Assembly (NCBI GenBank): GCA_027489415.1
Contig: JAIXZU010000101.1
Coordinates: 1 to 5,064, forward strand
Direction: 5' to 3'
Length of the DNA stretch: 5,064 nucleotides
DNA from: Alphaproteobacteria bacterium
GTDB taxonomy: Bacteria > Pseudomonadota > Alphaproteobacteria > UBA2136 > UBA6156
Position 1 is the first letter of the stretch; each line of letters begins with the position of its first letter. The notes under the pieces are model-generated. The model was given only the letters and a program-made list of their open reading frames with translations, had not been told where the DNA came from and ran no database searches. Position numbers and translations under genes: made by a program. Shown piece by piece: positions 1 to 4,855 of the stretch.

Positions 1-248
1 ATCACTCTGCCATTAACCCGAACCTCCCCCTCATTCGGCCGGTCCAGCAACCCCGCCACATGCAGCAGCGTGCTCTTGCCGCTCCCACTGGGCCCTACAA
101 TCGCCACACTGGTGCCAGCAGGAATCTCAAGGTCAACACCGCGCAAAACCTCCACACGGCCCGCCCCCTCGTCATACCAACGGCCAATCCCCGCCAGCTT
201 CAACACGGCTTCTCCAGCCACGGCAACCTTCTTCACAATCTTCGCCAT
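1..248 (-). CDS. lolD: LolD-type lipoprotein-release ABC transporter ATPase, N-terminal part
   Basis: The gene starts at ATG 248-246 and runs off the left edge, so only the first 82 codons are present. The translation begins MAKIVKKVAVAG and has a typical ABC nucleotide-binding start: a residue pair near W24-Y25 able to stack on adenine (A-loop position), the segment VLRGVDLEIPAG at 34-45, and a perfect Walker A, GPSGSGKST, at 52-60, followed by LLHVAGLLDRP. The Q-loop, ABC signature and Walker B lie outside the window. LolD family ATPases drive transfer of outer-membrane lipoproteins from the inner membrane to LolA. The name rests mainly on position: the start is 3 bases after the stop of a LolC/E-like permease, with a GGAGAGG ribosome site (256-262) inside the end of that gene, so the two are surely co-transcribed and probably translationally coupled. 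A MacB-type ATPase is the main alternative, but the short permease argues for Lol. Confidence 0.88.
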   Translation of the reverse strand, partial: MAKIVKKVAVAGEAVLKLAGIGRWYDEGAGRVEVLRGVDLEIPAGTSVAIVGPSGSGKSTLLHVAGLLDRPNEGEVRVNGRV

Positions 249-251
249 ATC

Positions 252-1508
252 CTAACCTCTCCGTAGTAGCTCAACAGGGTTAAACTTACTTGCTCTCCAA
301 GCAGGATATAAGCTTGCTAAAACCGTAAGAATCATAGCCATGGAAACCACATTCACCATATCGGTTACACTGATTTTCCCCGGCAACTCACTCAAAAAGT
401 AAATATCACTGGGGAATAAATCCACACCGGTAACGCCCTTGATAAACTCCACCAGCTCGCTCATGCGCCACACCACCAGCATCCCAAGCCCAATGCCGCC
501 AAGGGTGCCAATCCCCCCAAGCAGCAACCCGTTGTACAGGAAAATCCGGCGTATCTGCTTTTGCGTAGCGCCCATCGTCCGCAAAATCGCAATGTCGCTC
601 ATCTTGTCGTTCACCAGCATCATCTGGCCGGTAATGATGTTGAACGCCGCCACCAGCACAATCAAACTCAGAATAATGAACATCGTGATGCGCTCCACCT
701 GAAGGGCGCGGAAGAACTCCGCATTGGCCTCGGTCCAGGGTATGAACGTCACATCCATGGGAGACTCCGCAAATCGGTCAGCCACAGCTAAAATCTGCGG
801 CGCCAGCTCGTCAATCCGCTGCGCGTCCACCAGCCGCAACTCCAGCGCGTCCACACTTTCACCACGGCCTAAAAAGCTCTGCACATCCTCAAGCCGTCCC
901 AGCACCAGCGCGCTGTCAAACTGGCTCATGCCCACATTAAAGGTTCCGGCCACTCCAAACTGTCCGGTGCGCGGAATAAACCCCACAACCGTGCGCGCAC
1001 CCTCTGGGCTCAGCAGTGTAAGTCCACTGCCTGCCATCAGGCCCAAATTGGCCGCAAGGCCACTGCCTATCAGCAACTTGTTAGGCTCGCTCAAACCGTC
1101 TCCAATCACTTCGGCCGCCCGCCCAAGGTTGTCCAGCGGGTCACCCTCCACCCCCCGAATAAACGCGCCGGAAGCCCGCCCCTGCGCCGTCACCATCACC
1201 TGCCCGCTCACATAGGGCACCGCTTTGGCCATACCGTCTATCTTCTCAAGCTCACTTGCCAGCACGCGGGCGTCTTTCACCTGCAATCCTTCAATCTGAA
1301 GGGTTCCATGGCCACTTACACCCAGAATCTTGCCCATCAACTCCTGCCGGAAACCGCTCATCACCGCCAGCACGATAATCAGCGCGGCCACCCCCAGCAA
1401 AATCCCCAGCACGGAAAAAATCGTCACCACACGTGTAAACCCGCGGCGGCTACCTAAATAACGCCGCACAACCAGTGGCACAAACTGCCCGAACAAACCT
1501 GTTTTCAT
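252..1508 (-). CDS. lolC: LolC/LolE-family lipoprotein-releasing permease
   Basis: This 418-aa inner-membrane protein has the LolC/E architecture: a short cytoplasmic N-terminus with the RRYLGSRR segment at 15-22, a first membrane helix at about 27-50 followed by VMSGFRQEL (49-57), a large periplasmic domain at about 55-272, then three helices at about 275-297, 327-346 and 382-402 in an FtsX-like domain. The conserved loop DIAILRTMGA is at 305-314, and the C-terminus carries YPAWRASKFNPVELLR. Length fits the family (about 400-415 aa). With LolD it forms the complex that hands lipoproteins to periplasmic LolA. Many alphaproteobacteria carry one LolC/E hybrid permease in place of a separate pair; only one is visible here, but whether a second exists elsewhere cannot be seen. 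The ATG at 1508 is supported by an AAGGAGG-type site in 1510-1517. No clear promoter was found for it in 1509-1593, which it shares with a divergent gene. Choosing lolC over lolE or lolF is uncertain. Confidence 0.93.
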   Translation of the reverse strand: MKTGLFGQFVPLVVRRYLGSRRGFTRVVTIFSVLGILLGVAALIIVLAVMSGFRQELMGKILGVSGHGTLQIEGLQVKDARVLASELEKIDGMAKAVPYVSGQVMVTAQGRASGAFIRGVEGDPLDNLGRAAEVIGDGLSEPNKLLIGSGLAANLGLMAGSGLTLLSPEGARTVVGFIPRTGQFGVAGTFNVGMSQFDSALVLGRLEDVQSFLGRGESVDALELRLVDAQRIDELAPQILAVADRFAESPMDVTFIPWTEANAEFFRALQVERITMFIILSLIVLVAAFNIITGQMMLVNDKMSDIAILRTMGATQKQIRRIFLYNGLLLGGIGTLGGIGLGMLVVWRMSELVEFIKGVTGVDLFPSDIYFLSELPGKISVTDMVNVVSMAMILTVLASLYPAWRASKFNPVELLRRG

Positions 1509-1529
1509 GCCTCCTTGCTATCACAACCG

Positions 1530-1557
1530 CTTGCCCTGCCGCCACTCTTTTGCTAAC
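1530..1557 (+). promoter_or_regulatory. candidate promoter of the 93-aa gene (CTTGCC-N16-GCTAAC)
   Basis: CTTGCC at 1530-1535 and GCTAAC at 1552-1557 are separated by 16 bases, about 36 bases before the start codon. The same arrangement with the same spacing stands before the next plus-strand gene (1918-1945), and the spacer also shares GCCACTCT. GCTA is the core of the -10 box described for Caulobacter housekeeping promoters (GCTANAWC), and TTGC resembles TTGA of the -35 box. This is pattern reading, with no transcript data. Confidence 0.5.
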
Positions 1558-1593
1558 CTCAAACTGCATACATTTCACTAAGGGGGAATCTCA

Positions 1594-1875
1594 ATGCATA
1601 CCTATCGTTTTACTCACGGCCAAAAAGTCCGCTTATCTCAACCCATCCGTCCGGACATTCAACGCGTTCTGGACACCTTCAAATGGGATCCCAACATGCC
1701 CTGCGTCGTCATCCGTCTGGACGACGACGAGCACCGGCTCACCATCATCACGGAGTCCGAGGCCGCGAAACTCGCGGATCTCGACGACGACACCCTCGAA
1801 ACCGCAACTTTGGTGGAACTCGAGCTCTCCTACTCGCACGTTGAACCCATCTTCTCGCGCAACCTTCTCAACTAG
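1594..1875 (+). CDS. small hypothetical protein, 93 aa
   Basis: I do not recognise this protein. It is likely a real gene: the ATG has AGGGGGA at 1581-1587 (spacing 6), a promoter-like pair upstream, G/C-biased third positions and an intrinsic terminator 5 bases after the stop. The product is soluble and acidic, without a signal peptide or membrane helix. Likely beta strands are at 4-18 (YRFTHGQKVRLSQPI), 35-53 (MPCVVIRLDDDEHRLTIIT) and 71-87, with an acidic segment, ADLDDDTLE, at 61-69. The opening FxxGxxVxL pattern recalls small SH3-like barrel proteins, but this is only a resemblance. It points away from lolC and sits head to tail with another small hypothetical gene that has the same kind of promoter, so the two may be regulated together although each has its own transcription signals. 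Confidence 0.75.
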   Translation: MHTYRFTHGQKVRLSQPIRPDIQRVLDTFKWDPNMPCVVIRLDDDEHRLTIITESEAAKLADLDDDTLETATLVELELSYSHVEPIFSRNLLN

Positions 1876-1879
1876 CACC

Positions 1880-1903
1880 AAGCCCGCCGCAAGGCGGGCT
1901 TTT
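1880..1903 (+). terminator. intrinsic terminator of the 93-aa gene
   Basis: A 9-bp GC-rich stem (AAGCCCGCC 1880-1888 with GGCGGGCTT 1893-1901) closes a GCAA tetraloop and is followed by a short T tract ending at 1903. It starts 5 bases after the stop codon of the 93-aa gene and lies before the next promoter, so the two small genes appear to be separate transcription units. Confidence 0.85.
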
Positions 1904-1917
1904 GCACACCCCAAACT

Positions 1918-1945
1918 CTTGCAACCCGCGCCACTCTCTGCTAAC
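1918..1945 (+). promoter_or_regulatory. candidate promoter of the 151-aa gene (CTTGCA-N16-GCTAAC)
   Basis: CTTGCA (1918-1923) and GCTAAC (1940-1945) are separated by 16 bases, matching the element before the 93-aa gene in both boxes, in spacing and in part of the spacer (GCCACTCT). It lies between the terminator of the upstream gene and the start codon at 1983, where a promoter is expected. Confidence 0.5.
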
Positions 1946-1982
1946 TGTACACACACTTTCAACTCCCCCGGAGAGAACCATC

Positions 1983-2438
1983 ATGAAAAATCCGTTTACC
2001 CGAAGCCCGCCTCAGGGCTGGCAACCCGCAGTCAACAACCTCGTTCGCTTCCGCGCCACGGAACCACCGCCGCAGAAACTGATCGTGACGGACACCGACC
2101 CCACCGCACAGGAGCACCCGCCGGACGACCTCCCGCCCCTGCCCCTGCCGGACTGGCTGGAACCGTTCCGCCACAGCGTCGGCACCATCACCAGCGTCGG
2201 GAAACAAGGGGTGAACAAAGGCTTCGTCACGGTCGCCTTCGAACCCCTGAACGTGGAAAACGCCCTTCTCTCAGAAGAACAAACCCGCTACTTCCACATT
2301 CCCATCGGAATCCTGGAACAGGCAACGGTGCTGGACGAAACCACCATCGCCATCTACGAAGCCGTCGAAGCGAAAGTGGACAGCGAGGACTCGGACGACG
2401 AAAGTACCTCCAACCTCGCTCCGCGAACGGACTCCTAA
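1983..2438 (+). CDS. small hypothetical protein, 151 aa
   Basis: I do not recognise this protein. The frame is open from 1902, but ATG 1983 is preferred because GGAGAG (1970-1975) lies 7 bases before it and because the upstream part would run through the promoter. The product is soluble, with no signal peptide or membrane helix. It shows a short N-terminus with the strand NLVRFRATEPP (19-29), a proline-rich linker (about 28-61, including PPDDLPPLPLPDW), a likely beta-rich core at 62-118 (GTITSVGKQGVNKGFVTVAF at 67-86, then RYFHIPIGILEQATVLDE at 102-119) and an acidic, disordered-looking tail (about 129-151, with SEDSDDES). The GTI-x-GFVTV pattern suits a small SH3-like barrel, by eye only. 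It may belong with the 93-aa gene in front of it, given their matching promoters. Confidence 0.75.
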   Translation: MKNPFTRSPPQGWQPAVNNLVRFRATEPPPQKLIVTDTDPTAQEHPPDDLPPLPLPDWLEPFRHSVGTITSVGKQGVNKGFVTVAFEPLNVENALLSEEQTRYFHIPIGILEQATVLDETTIAIYEAVEAKVDSEDSDDESTSNLAPRTDS

Positions 2439-2440
2439 CC

Positions 2441-2471
2441 AAAAAAACCAAGCCGCCCCTCGGGGCGGCTT
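2441..2471. terminator. GC-rich hairpin between convergent genes, likely terminator
   Basis: AAGCCGCCC (2450-2458) and GGGCGGCTT (2463-2471) form a 9-bp stem around CTCG, 12 bases after the stop of the 151-aa gene. On the plus strand the bases after the stem are not T-rich, but on the minus strand the stem is followed by a 7-base T run (the A run at 2441-2447). It could therefore stop leftward transcripts well and rightward ones less well. It is the second hairpin met by leftward transcription from the acidic-protein gene. Confidence 0.65.
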
Positions 2472-2566
2472 GATGCTTGAGGCGTGGCCATTCACTACCC
2501 CGCTACTTTCCTTACATCTACCCTCTACTTCCCATCCCACACCAATAAAATCAAAGGCCACTAACC

Positions 2567-2592
2567 AAAAAGCACCGGCAGTCACCGGTGCT
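2567..2592 (-). terminator. intrinsic terminator of the acidic-protein gene
   Basis: An 8-bp stem (AGCACCGG 2571-2578 with CCGGTGCT 2585-2592) with a 6-base loop lies 18 bases after the minus-strand stop codon and is followed, reading leftward, by a T run (A tract at 2567-2571). This is a good fit to an intrinsic terminator of the minus-strand gene. Its arms do not share the AAGCCGCC word of the other hairpins here. Confidence 0.8.
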
Positions 2593-2610
2593 CTAAGTGG
2601 GGGTTATACC

Positions 2611-2907
2611 CTACTCGTTATCGTCGTCTTCTTCGTCATCAAGGCCGTCTTCCGCCCCTGTCACAGCCACTTGGAAGTCGCCGTAAGCATCTTCAAGGTC
2701 TTCATAATCCTCAAACACGCCATCATCAAACATCATCAGGCCCGGCATGTCATCAATGTCAACGGGATCAACAAGTTGGCCAGCAATCGCTTGCTCCAGC
2801 AGCGGCTGAAGCTCTTCAGTCAGCTCAACCACATCCTCATTGTCGCTATAAAGCTCCAGCTTCTCTTGCAAAGCCAGTGCATACTGCTTAATCATCATTA
2901 AATCCAT
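2611..2907 (-). CDS. small, strongly acidic hypothetical protein, 98 aa
   Basis: I do not recognise this protein. The frame opens at 2940, but ATG 2907 is chosen because a perfect AAGGAGG (2916-2922) lies 8 bases upstream and because the 2940 start would fall inside a strong hairpin. The product starts MDLMMIKQYALALQEKLELY, likely one amphipathic helix up to about residue 45, and its second half is dominated by D and E (DPVDIDDMPG at 47-56, then FEDYEDLEDAYGDF at 65-78 and a tail DDEEDDDNE at 90-98). It has no cysteine, signal peptide or membrane segment. Such charge suggests a binding partner for a basic protein or nucleic-acid-binding protein, but no function can be assigned. It lies 81 bases downstream of proS on the same strand, so it could be read from the proS transcript or from its own promoter. 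It ends in a good terminator. Confidence 0.8.
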   Translation of the reverse strand: MDLMMIKQYALALQEKLELYSDNEDVVELTEELQPLLEQAIAGQLVDPVDIDDMPGLMMFDDGVFEDYEDLEDAYGDFQVAVTGAEDGLDDEEDDDNE

Positions 2908-2933
2908 ATACTTAACCTCCTTGTTTTTCCCCA

Positions 2934-2965
2934 AATTCATCGCCCCTCAGGGCGATGAATTCATC
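2934..2965. promoter_or_regulatory. perfect hairpin and overlapping 12-bp palindrome between proS and the acidic-protein gene
   Basis: AATTCATCGCCC (2934-2945) pairs perfectly with GGGCGATGAATT (2950-2961) around a 4-base loop. Its right arm overlaps a perfect 12-bp palindrome, GATGAATTCATC (2954-2965). There is no T run on either side, so it is not a standard intrinsic terminator. Lying just ahead of the Shine-Dalgarno of the acidic-protein gene, it may be an operator, a transcript-processing or stability stem, or a leader structure. Confidence 0.55.
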
Positions 2966-2988
2966 AAATATCGCCTAGCTTCTAACCC

Positions 2989-4215
2989 TTAAAAAGGCAG
3001 CTTGCCAACCCCTAAAAGCGATACTTCCCCTGTTTTTCGGTTCTTCCACTCTACAAGCCCCTCGGCCGTGTTCTTGGGGCCCACAATCGCCTGCCATGGC
3101 AAACCAATCAGGTCCATCTCGGCAAACTTCTGGCCCGCACTAGCGTCGCGGTCATCATAAAGGGTTTCAACGCCATGCGCCTGTAAATCAAGGTAAACTT
3201 TGGTCGCCAGCTCCGCACACGCAGCGTCACTGTGCCGAATATTCACCACACCAACCTTAAACGGCGCGAGCGGTTCCGGCCACACAATGCCTTTCTCATC
3301 ATGGCATTGCTCAATCGCCGCTGCCACAATCCGGCTCACACCAATGCCGTAACATCCCATTACAACAGGAATATTCTGGTTATCCACCGTCATCACATTG
3401 GCATTCATCGGCTTGGAATAAATATCACCAAGGTGGAAGCAATGCCCAACCTCAATCCCTTTCTTCTCCACCAGCTCAGCACGCGGGCGCGGTGCAGTCG
3501 CCTCATCATATTTCTCAATGTTCACCGCATAATCGCTATCAGGGTCAAACAACAGCACGTCTTCACCTGTGTCAGCAAGTACCTGGAATTCATGGCTATA
3601 GTTCCCACCAATCGCCCCCGTATCAGCCACAACAGCCCGCCATTGCAAACCAATCCGGTCAAACACGCGGCAATACGCATCGTACATGCGCTGGTATGCC
3701 TCAAGGCTCTTTTCCTTATCTACATCAAAGCTGTAAGCGTCTTTCATCAAAAACTCGCGCCCACGCATCAACCCAAAACGGGGGCGCATCTCATCACGGA
3801 ACTTCCACTGCATCTGGTAGAGGTTGAGCGGCAGCTCACGGTAACTCTTCACATTGTCGCGGAAAATCTGCGTCACGGCCTCTTCATGCGTCGGCCCCAA
3901 CACACACTCACGGTCACCACGGTCCTTAAAACGCAGCAACTCAGGGCCGTATTTCTCATAACGCCCAGTCTCTTTCCACAAATCAGCGGGCAATACCGCC
4001 GGCATAAGCACTTCCAAAGCCCCTGCCCGGTCCATTTCCTCACGCACAACAGCCTCAACCTTGCGCAAAACCTTCAACCCCAGCGGCAACCAGTCATAGT
4101 TTCCCGCGGCCACTTGCCGAATCATCCCCGCCCGCAAACAAAGCTGATGGCTCACAACCTGAGCCTCCGAAGGATTCTCCTTCAACAAAGGAATAAAATA
4201 TTGACTACGACGCAT
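2989..4215 (-). CDS. proS: prolyl-tRNA synthetase, short type without editing domain
   Basis: ProRS (408 aa) activates proline with ATP and loads it on tRNA-Pro in the cytoplasm. Class II core elements are all present: motif 1 around LEVLMPAVLP (67-76), the GPTHEE loop at 107-112, motif 2 FRDEMRPRFG at 139-148 with RGREFLMKDAYSF (151-163), and motif 3 with CYGIGVSR at 288-295. The C-terminal anticodon-binding domain runs from about 318 to 408 (LYDDRDASAGQKFAEMDLIGLPWQ). Motifs 2 and 3 lie about 140 residues apart with no room for the ~180-aa INS editing domain of the E. coli type, as in alphaproteobacterial ProRS. Such enzymes rely on separate factors to clear Ala-tRNA-Pro. At 408 aa it is somewhat shorter than the 430-440 aa I expect, mostly through a short linker at about 225-250. 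ATG 4215 is followed by the usual start MRRSQYFIPLLKENPSEAQV; a GAGAGAGA stretch upstream is a modest ribosome site. Confidence 0.97.
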   Translation of the reverse strand: MRRSQYFIPLLKENPSEAQVVSHQLCLRAGMIRQVAAGNYDWLPLGLKVLRKVEAVVREEMDRAGALEVLMPAVLPADLWKETGRYEKYGPELLRFKDRGDRECVLGPTHEEAVTQIFRDNVKSYRELPLNLYQMQWKFRDEMRPRFGLMRGREFLMKDAYSFDVDKEKSLEAYQRMYDAYCRVFDRIGLQWRAVVADTGAIGGNYSHEFQVLADTGEDVLLFDPDSDYAVNIEKYDEATAPRPRAELVEKKGIEVGHCFHLGDIYSKPMNANVMTVDNQNIPVVMGCYGIGVSRIVAAAIEQCHDEKGIVWPEPLAPFKVGVVNIRHSDAACAELATKVYLDLQAHGVETLYDDRDASAGQKFAEMDLIGLPWQAIVGPKNTAEGLVEWKNRKTGEVSLLGVGKLPF

Positions 4216-4230
4216 AACAAAAATCTCTCT

Positions 4231-4236
4231 CTTATA
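4231..4236 (-). promoter_or_regulatory. possible -10 box just before proS
   Basis: Read leftward, TATAAG matches five of six bases of TATAAT. A TTGGCG lies 19 bases upstream, longer than ideal. If used, the transcript would begin only about 10 bases before the proS start codon, downstream of the terminator-like hairpin at 4288-4310. The region is AT-rich, so a chance match is quite possible. Confidence 0.25.
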
Positions 4237-4287
4237 AAAAACAAAGCCACTTTGCCGCCAAACCCAAAGCCAATCAAGCCATGTGAT

Positions 4288-4310
4288 AAAAAAAGCCGCC
4301 GTATGGCTGC
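4288..4310 (-). terminator. intrinsic-terminator-like hairpin in the proS leader
   Basis: On the minus strand GCAGCC (4310-4305) and GGCGGC (4300-4295) form a stem with one mismatch around a 4-base loop, followed by seven T (A run 4288-4294). It points toward proS from about 73 bases upstream of its start. It may end a short upstream RNA or act as an attenuator of proS. An alternative pairing exists: the 3' arm plus one T (4294-4299) can instead pair with AGCCGC at 4330-4335, which would break the terminator. Confidence 0.55.
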
Positions 4311-4413
4311 AAAATCTGTTAGCTCCTTAGCGGCTCGAATGCTGGTCTCCCGGCCCAGCAACTTAATATTCGTCAATTTAAGGCGGTTATTCAATTTGTA
4401 ATAAAGAAAAATA

Positions 4414-4442
4414 TTGAATACAAAATATTAATTTGTTAAAAA
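4414..4442 (+). promoter_or_regulatory. weak candidate promoter of the 63-aa membrane protein gene
   Basis: TTGAAT (4414-4419) and TAAAAA (4437-4442) are 17 bases apart, about 40 bases before the start codon at 4482. The surrounding DNA is so AT-rich that several other pairs could be drawn, and the spacing is the main support. Confidence 0.25.
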
Positions 4443-4481
4443 CTAAGTGCAAATTGAAACATCCAACACCGGGAGCTTTAC

Positions 4482-4673
4482 ATGGTGTTACTTCTCTTTA
4501 TAGCAGCCTTTGTCATCGGCCTAGCTTGGATGATATGGCCACCACTTGTTATCGGCGCAATTGTAGGATTGTGGGTTGGAGTCCCCGTTGGCCTTATGGC
4601 TGGCCCGGAACTCGGTACTGTAGCCTGGCTGGTCGTTCTGGTCTTAGTCAACTACGCTTACTCGGAAATGTAA
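4482..4673 (+). CDS. small hydrophobic membrane protein, 63 aa
   Basis: I do not recognise this protein. The gene is likely real: ATG 4482 is preceded by GGGAGC at about 4471-4476 and the stop is followed 6 bases later by a well-formed terminator with a GAAA loop. The product is almost wholly hydrophobic, with two or three membrane segments: about 2-19 (VLLLFIAAFVIGLAWMIW), 22-41 and 46-58. The middle segment is rich in glycine at short intervals (G25, G29, G33, G37, G41, every fourth residue), like a glycine-zipper helix that packs against a partner. Only the C-terminus (NYAYSEM) and E43 carry polar groups. It stands alone, divergent from proS. Possible roles such as a small membrane regulator or a toxin-like peptide are guesses; no antitoxin partner is visible beside it. 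Confidence 0.65.
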   Translation: MVLLLFIAAFVIGLAWMIWPPLVIGAIVGLWVGVPVGLMAGPELGTVAWLVVLVLVNYAYSEM

Positions 4674-4679
4674 TCAATC

Positions 4680-4710
4680 AAGCCGCCCGAAAGGGCGGCT
4701 TAAATCTTTT
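4680..4710 (+). terminator. intrinsic terminator of the 63-aa gene
   Basis: AAGCCGCCC (4680-4688) and GGGCGGCTT (4693-4701) form a 9-bp stem closed by GAAA, followed by a T-rich stretch (TAAATCTTTT). It begins 6 bases after the stop codon. Confidence 0.8.
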
Positions 4711-4738
4711 GAAAACAACAAAGCCGCCCAAAGGCGGC
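4711..4738 (-). terminator. terminator-like hairpin after the tRNA-Met relic
   Basis: GCCGCC (4723-4728) and GGCGGC (4733-4738) form a 6-bp stem with a 4-base loop. Reading leftward it is followed by TTTGTTGTTTTC, so it would work for minus-strand transcripts coming from the tRNA region. It stands in the same relation to the decayed tRNA copy as the hairpin at 4833-4854 does to the intact tRNA. Confidence 0.6.
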
Positions 4739-4743
4739 AAAAC

Positions 4744-4819
4744 TGGTGGCCCCTCAGTGACTCGAACACTGGACACACGGCAAGCAACTCCAATCTGATT
4801 CCGTTACTCTAACCAGCTG
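4744..4819 (-). pseudogene. decayed copy of tRNA-Met
   Basis: Two blocks match the intact tRNA downstream of the promoter: 4744-4780 matches 4892-4928 at 36 of 37 positions (T arm, 3' acceptor strand and CCA), and 4796-4819 matches 4933-4956 at 22 of 24 (D loop to anticodon stem). Between the blocks the copy has 15 bases where the intact gene has 4, so the anticodon loop is enlarged and the CAT anticodon is lost. The 5' acceptor strand and the 5' half of the D stem are absent: the bases there (CCATATACC on the minus strand) cannot pair with the 3' parts. It cannot fold into a normal tRNA and is best read as a relic of tandem duplication. A tRNA-like RNA with another role is possible but unsupported. 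Confidence 0.8.
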
Positions 4820-4832
4820 GTATATGGAAAAC

Positions 4833-4854
4833 AAAAAAGCCGCCCCAAGGCGGC
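4833..4854 (-). terminator. intrinsic terminator of tRNA-Met
   Basis: GCCGCC (4839-4844) and GGCGGC (4849-4854) form a 6-bp stem with a 4-base loop, followed leftward by six T (A run 4833-4838) and then GTTTTCC. It lies 37 bases after the CCA end of the tRNA and is a clear intrinsic terminator. Confidence 0.85.
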
Positions 4855-4855
4855 C

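Noticed and set aside
724..1215. 163-aa plus-strand frame opposite lolC/E
   Set aside because: Antisense to a certain gene, S/P/T-rich, no ribosome site; the same applies to the shorter frames in 439-791 and 60-266.
1902..1982. Upstream extension of the 151-aa gene to ATG 1902
   Set aside because: It would begin in the T tract of the preceding terminator and cover the promoter; the internal ATG 1983 has a well-placed GGAGAG.
1475..2473. 332-aa open frame on the plus strand across both small hypothetical genes
   Set aside because: It spans two genes, a terminator and two promoters, has a low-complexity R/P/T/S-rich translation, and has no ribosome site. It is a shadow of the GC-biased codons in the neighbouring frames.
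2908..2940. Upstream extension of the acidic-protein gene to ATG 2940
   Set aside because: That start lies inside a 12-bp hairpin without a ribosome site, while ATG 2907 has a perfect AAGGAGG 8 bases upstream.
4182..4394. 70-aa minus-strand frame over the proS leader
   Set aside because: It starts at TTG without a ribosome site, crosses a terminator-like hairpin and overlaps the proS start in another frame. Its second half is translated poly-T. A leader peptide is not excluded but not supported.
3232..4401. 389-aa open frame on the plus strand
   Set aside because: It is antisense to proS, whose reading is certain from its motifs. The translation is H/N/R-rich with no recognisable domain.
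4433..4798. 121-aa plus-strand frame over the membrane protein gene and tRNA relic
   Set aside because: It runs through two hairpins and into the antisense of tRNA-like sequence; the 63-aa frame has the ribosome site and terminator at the right places.
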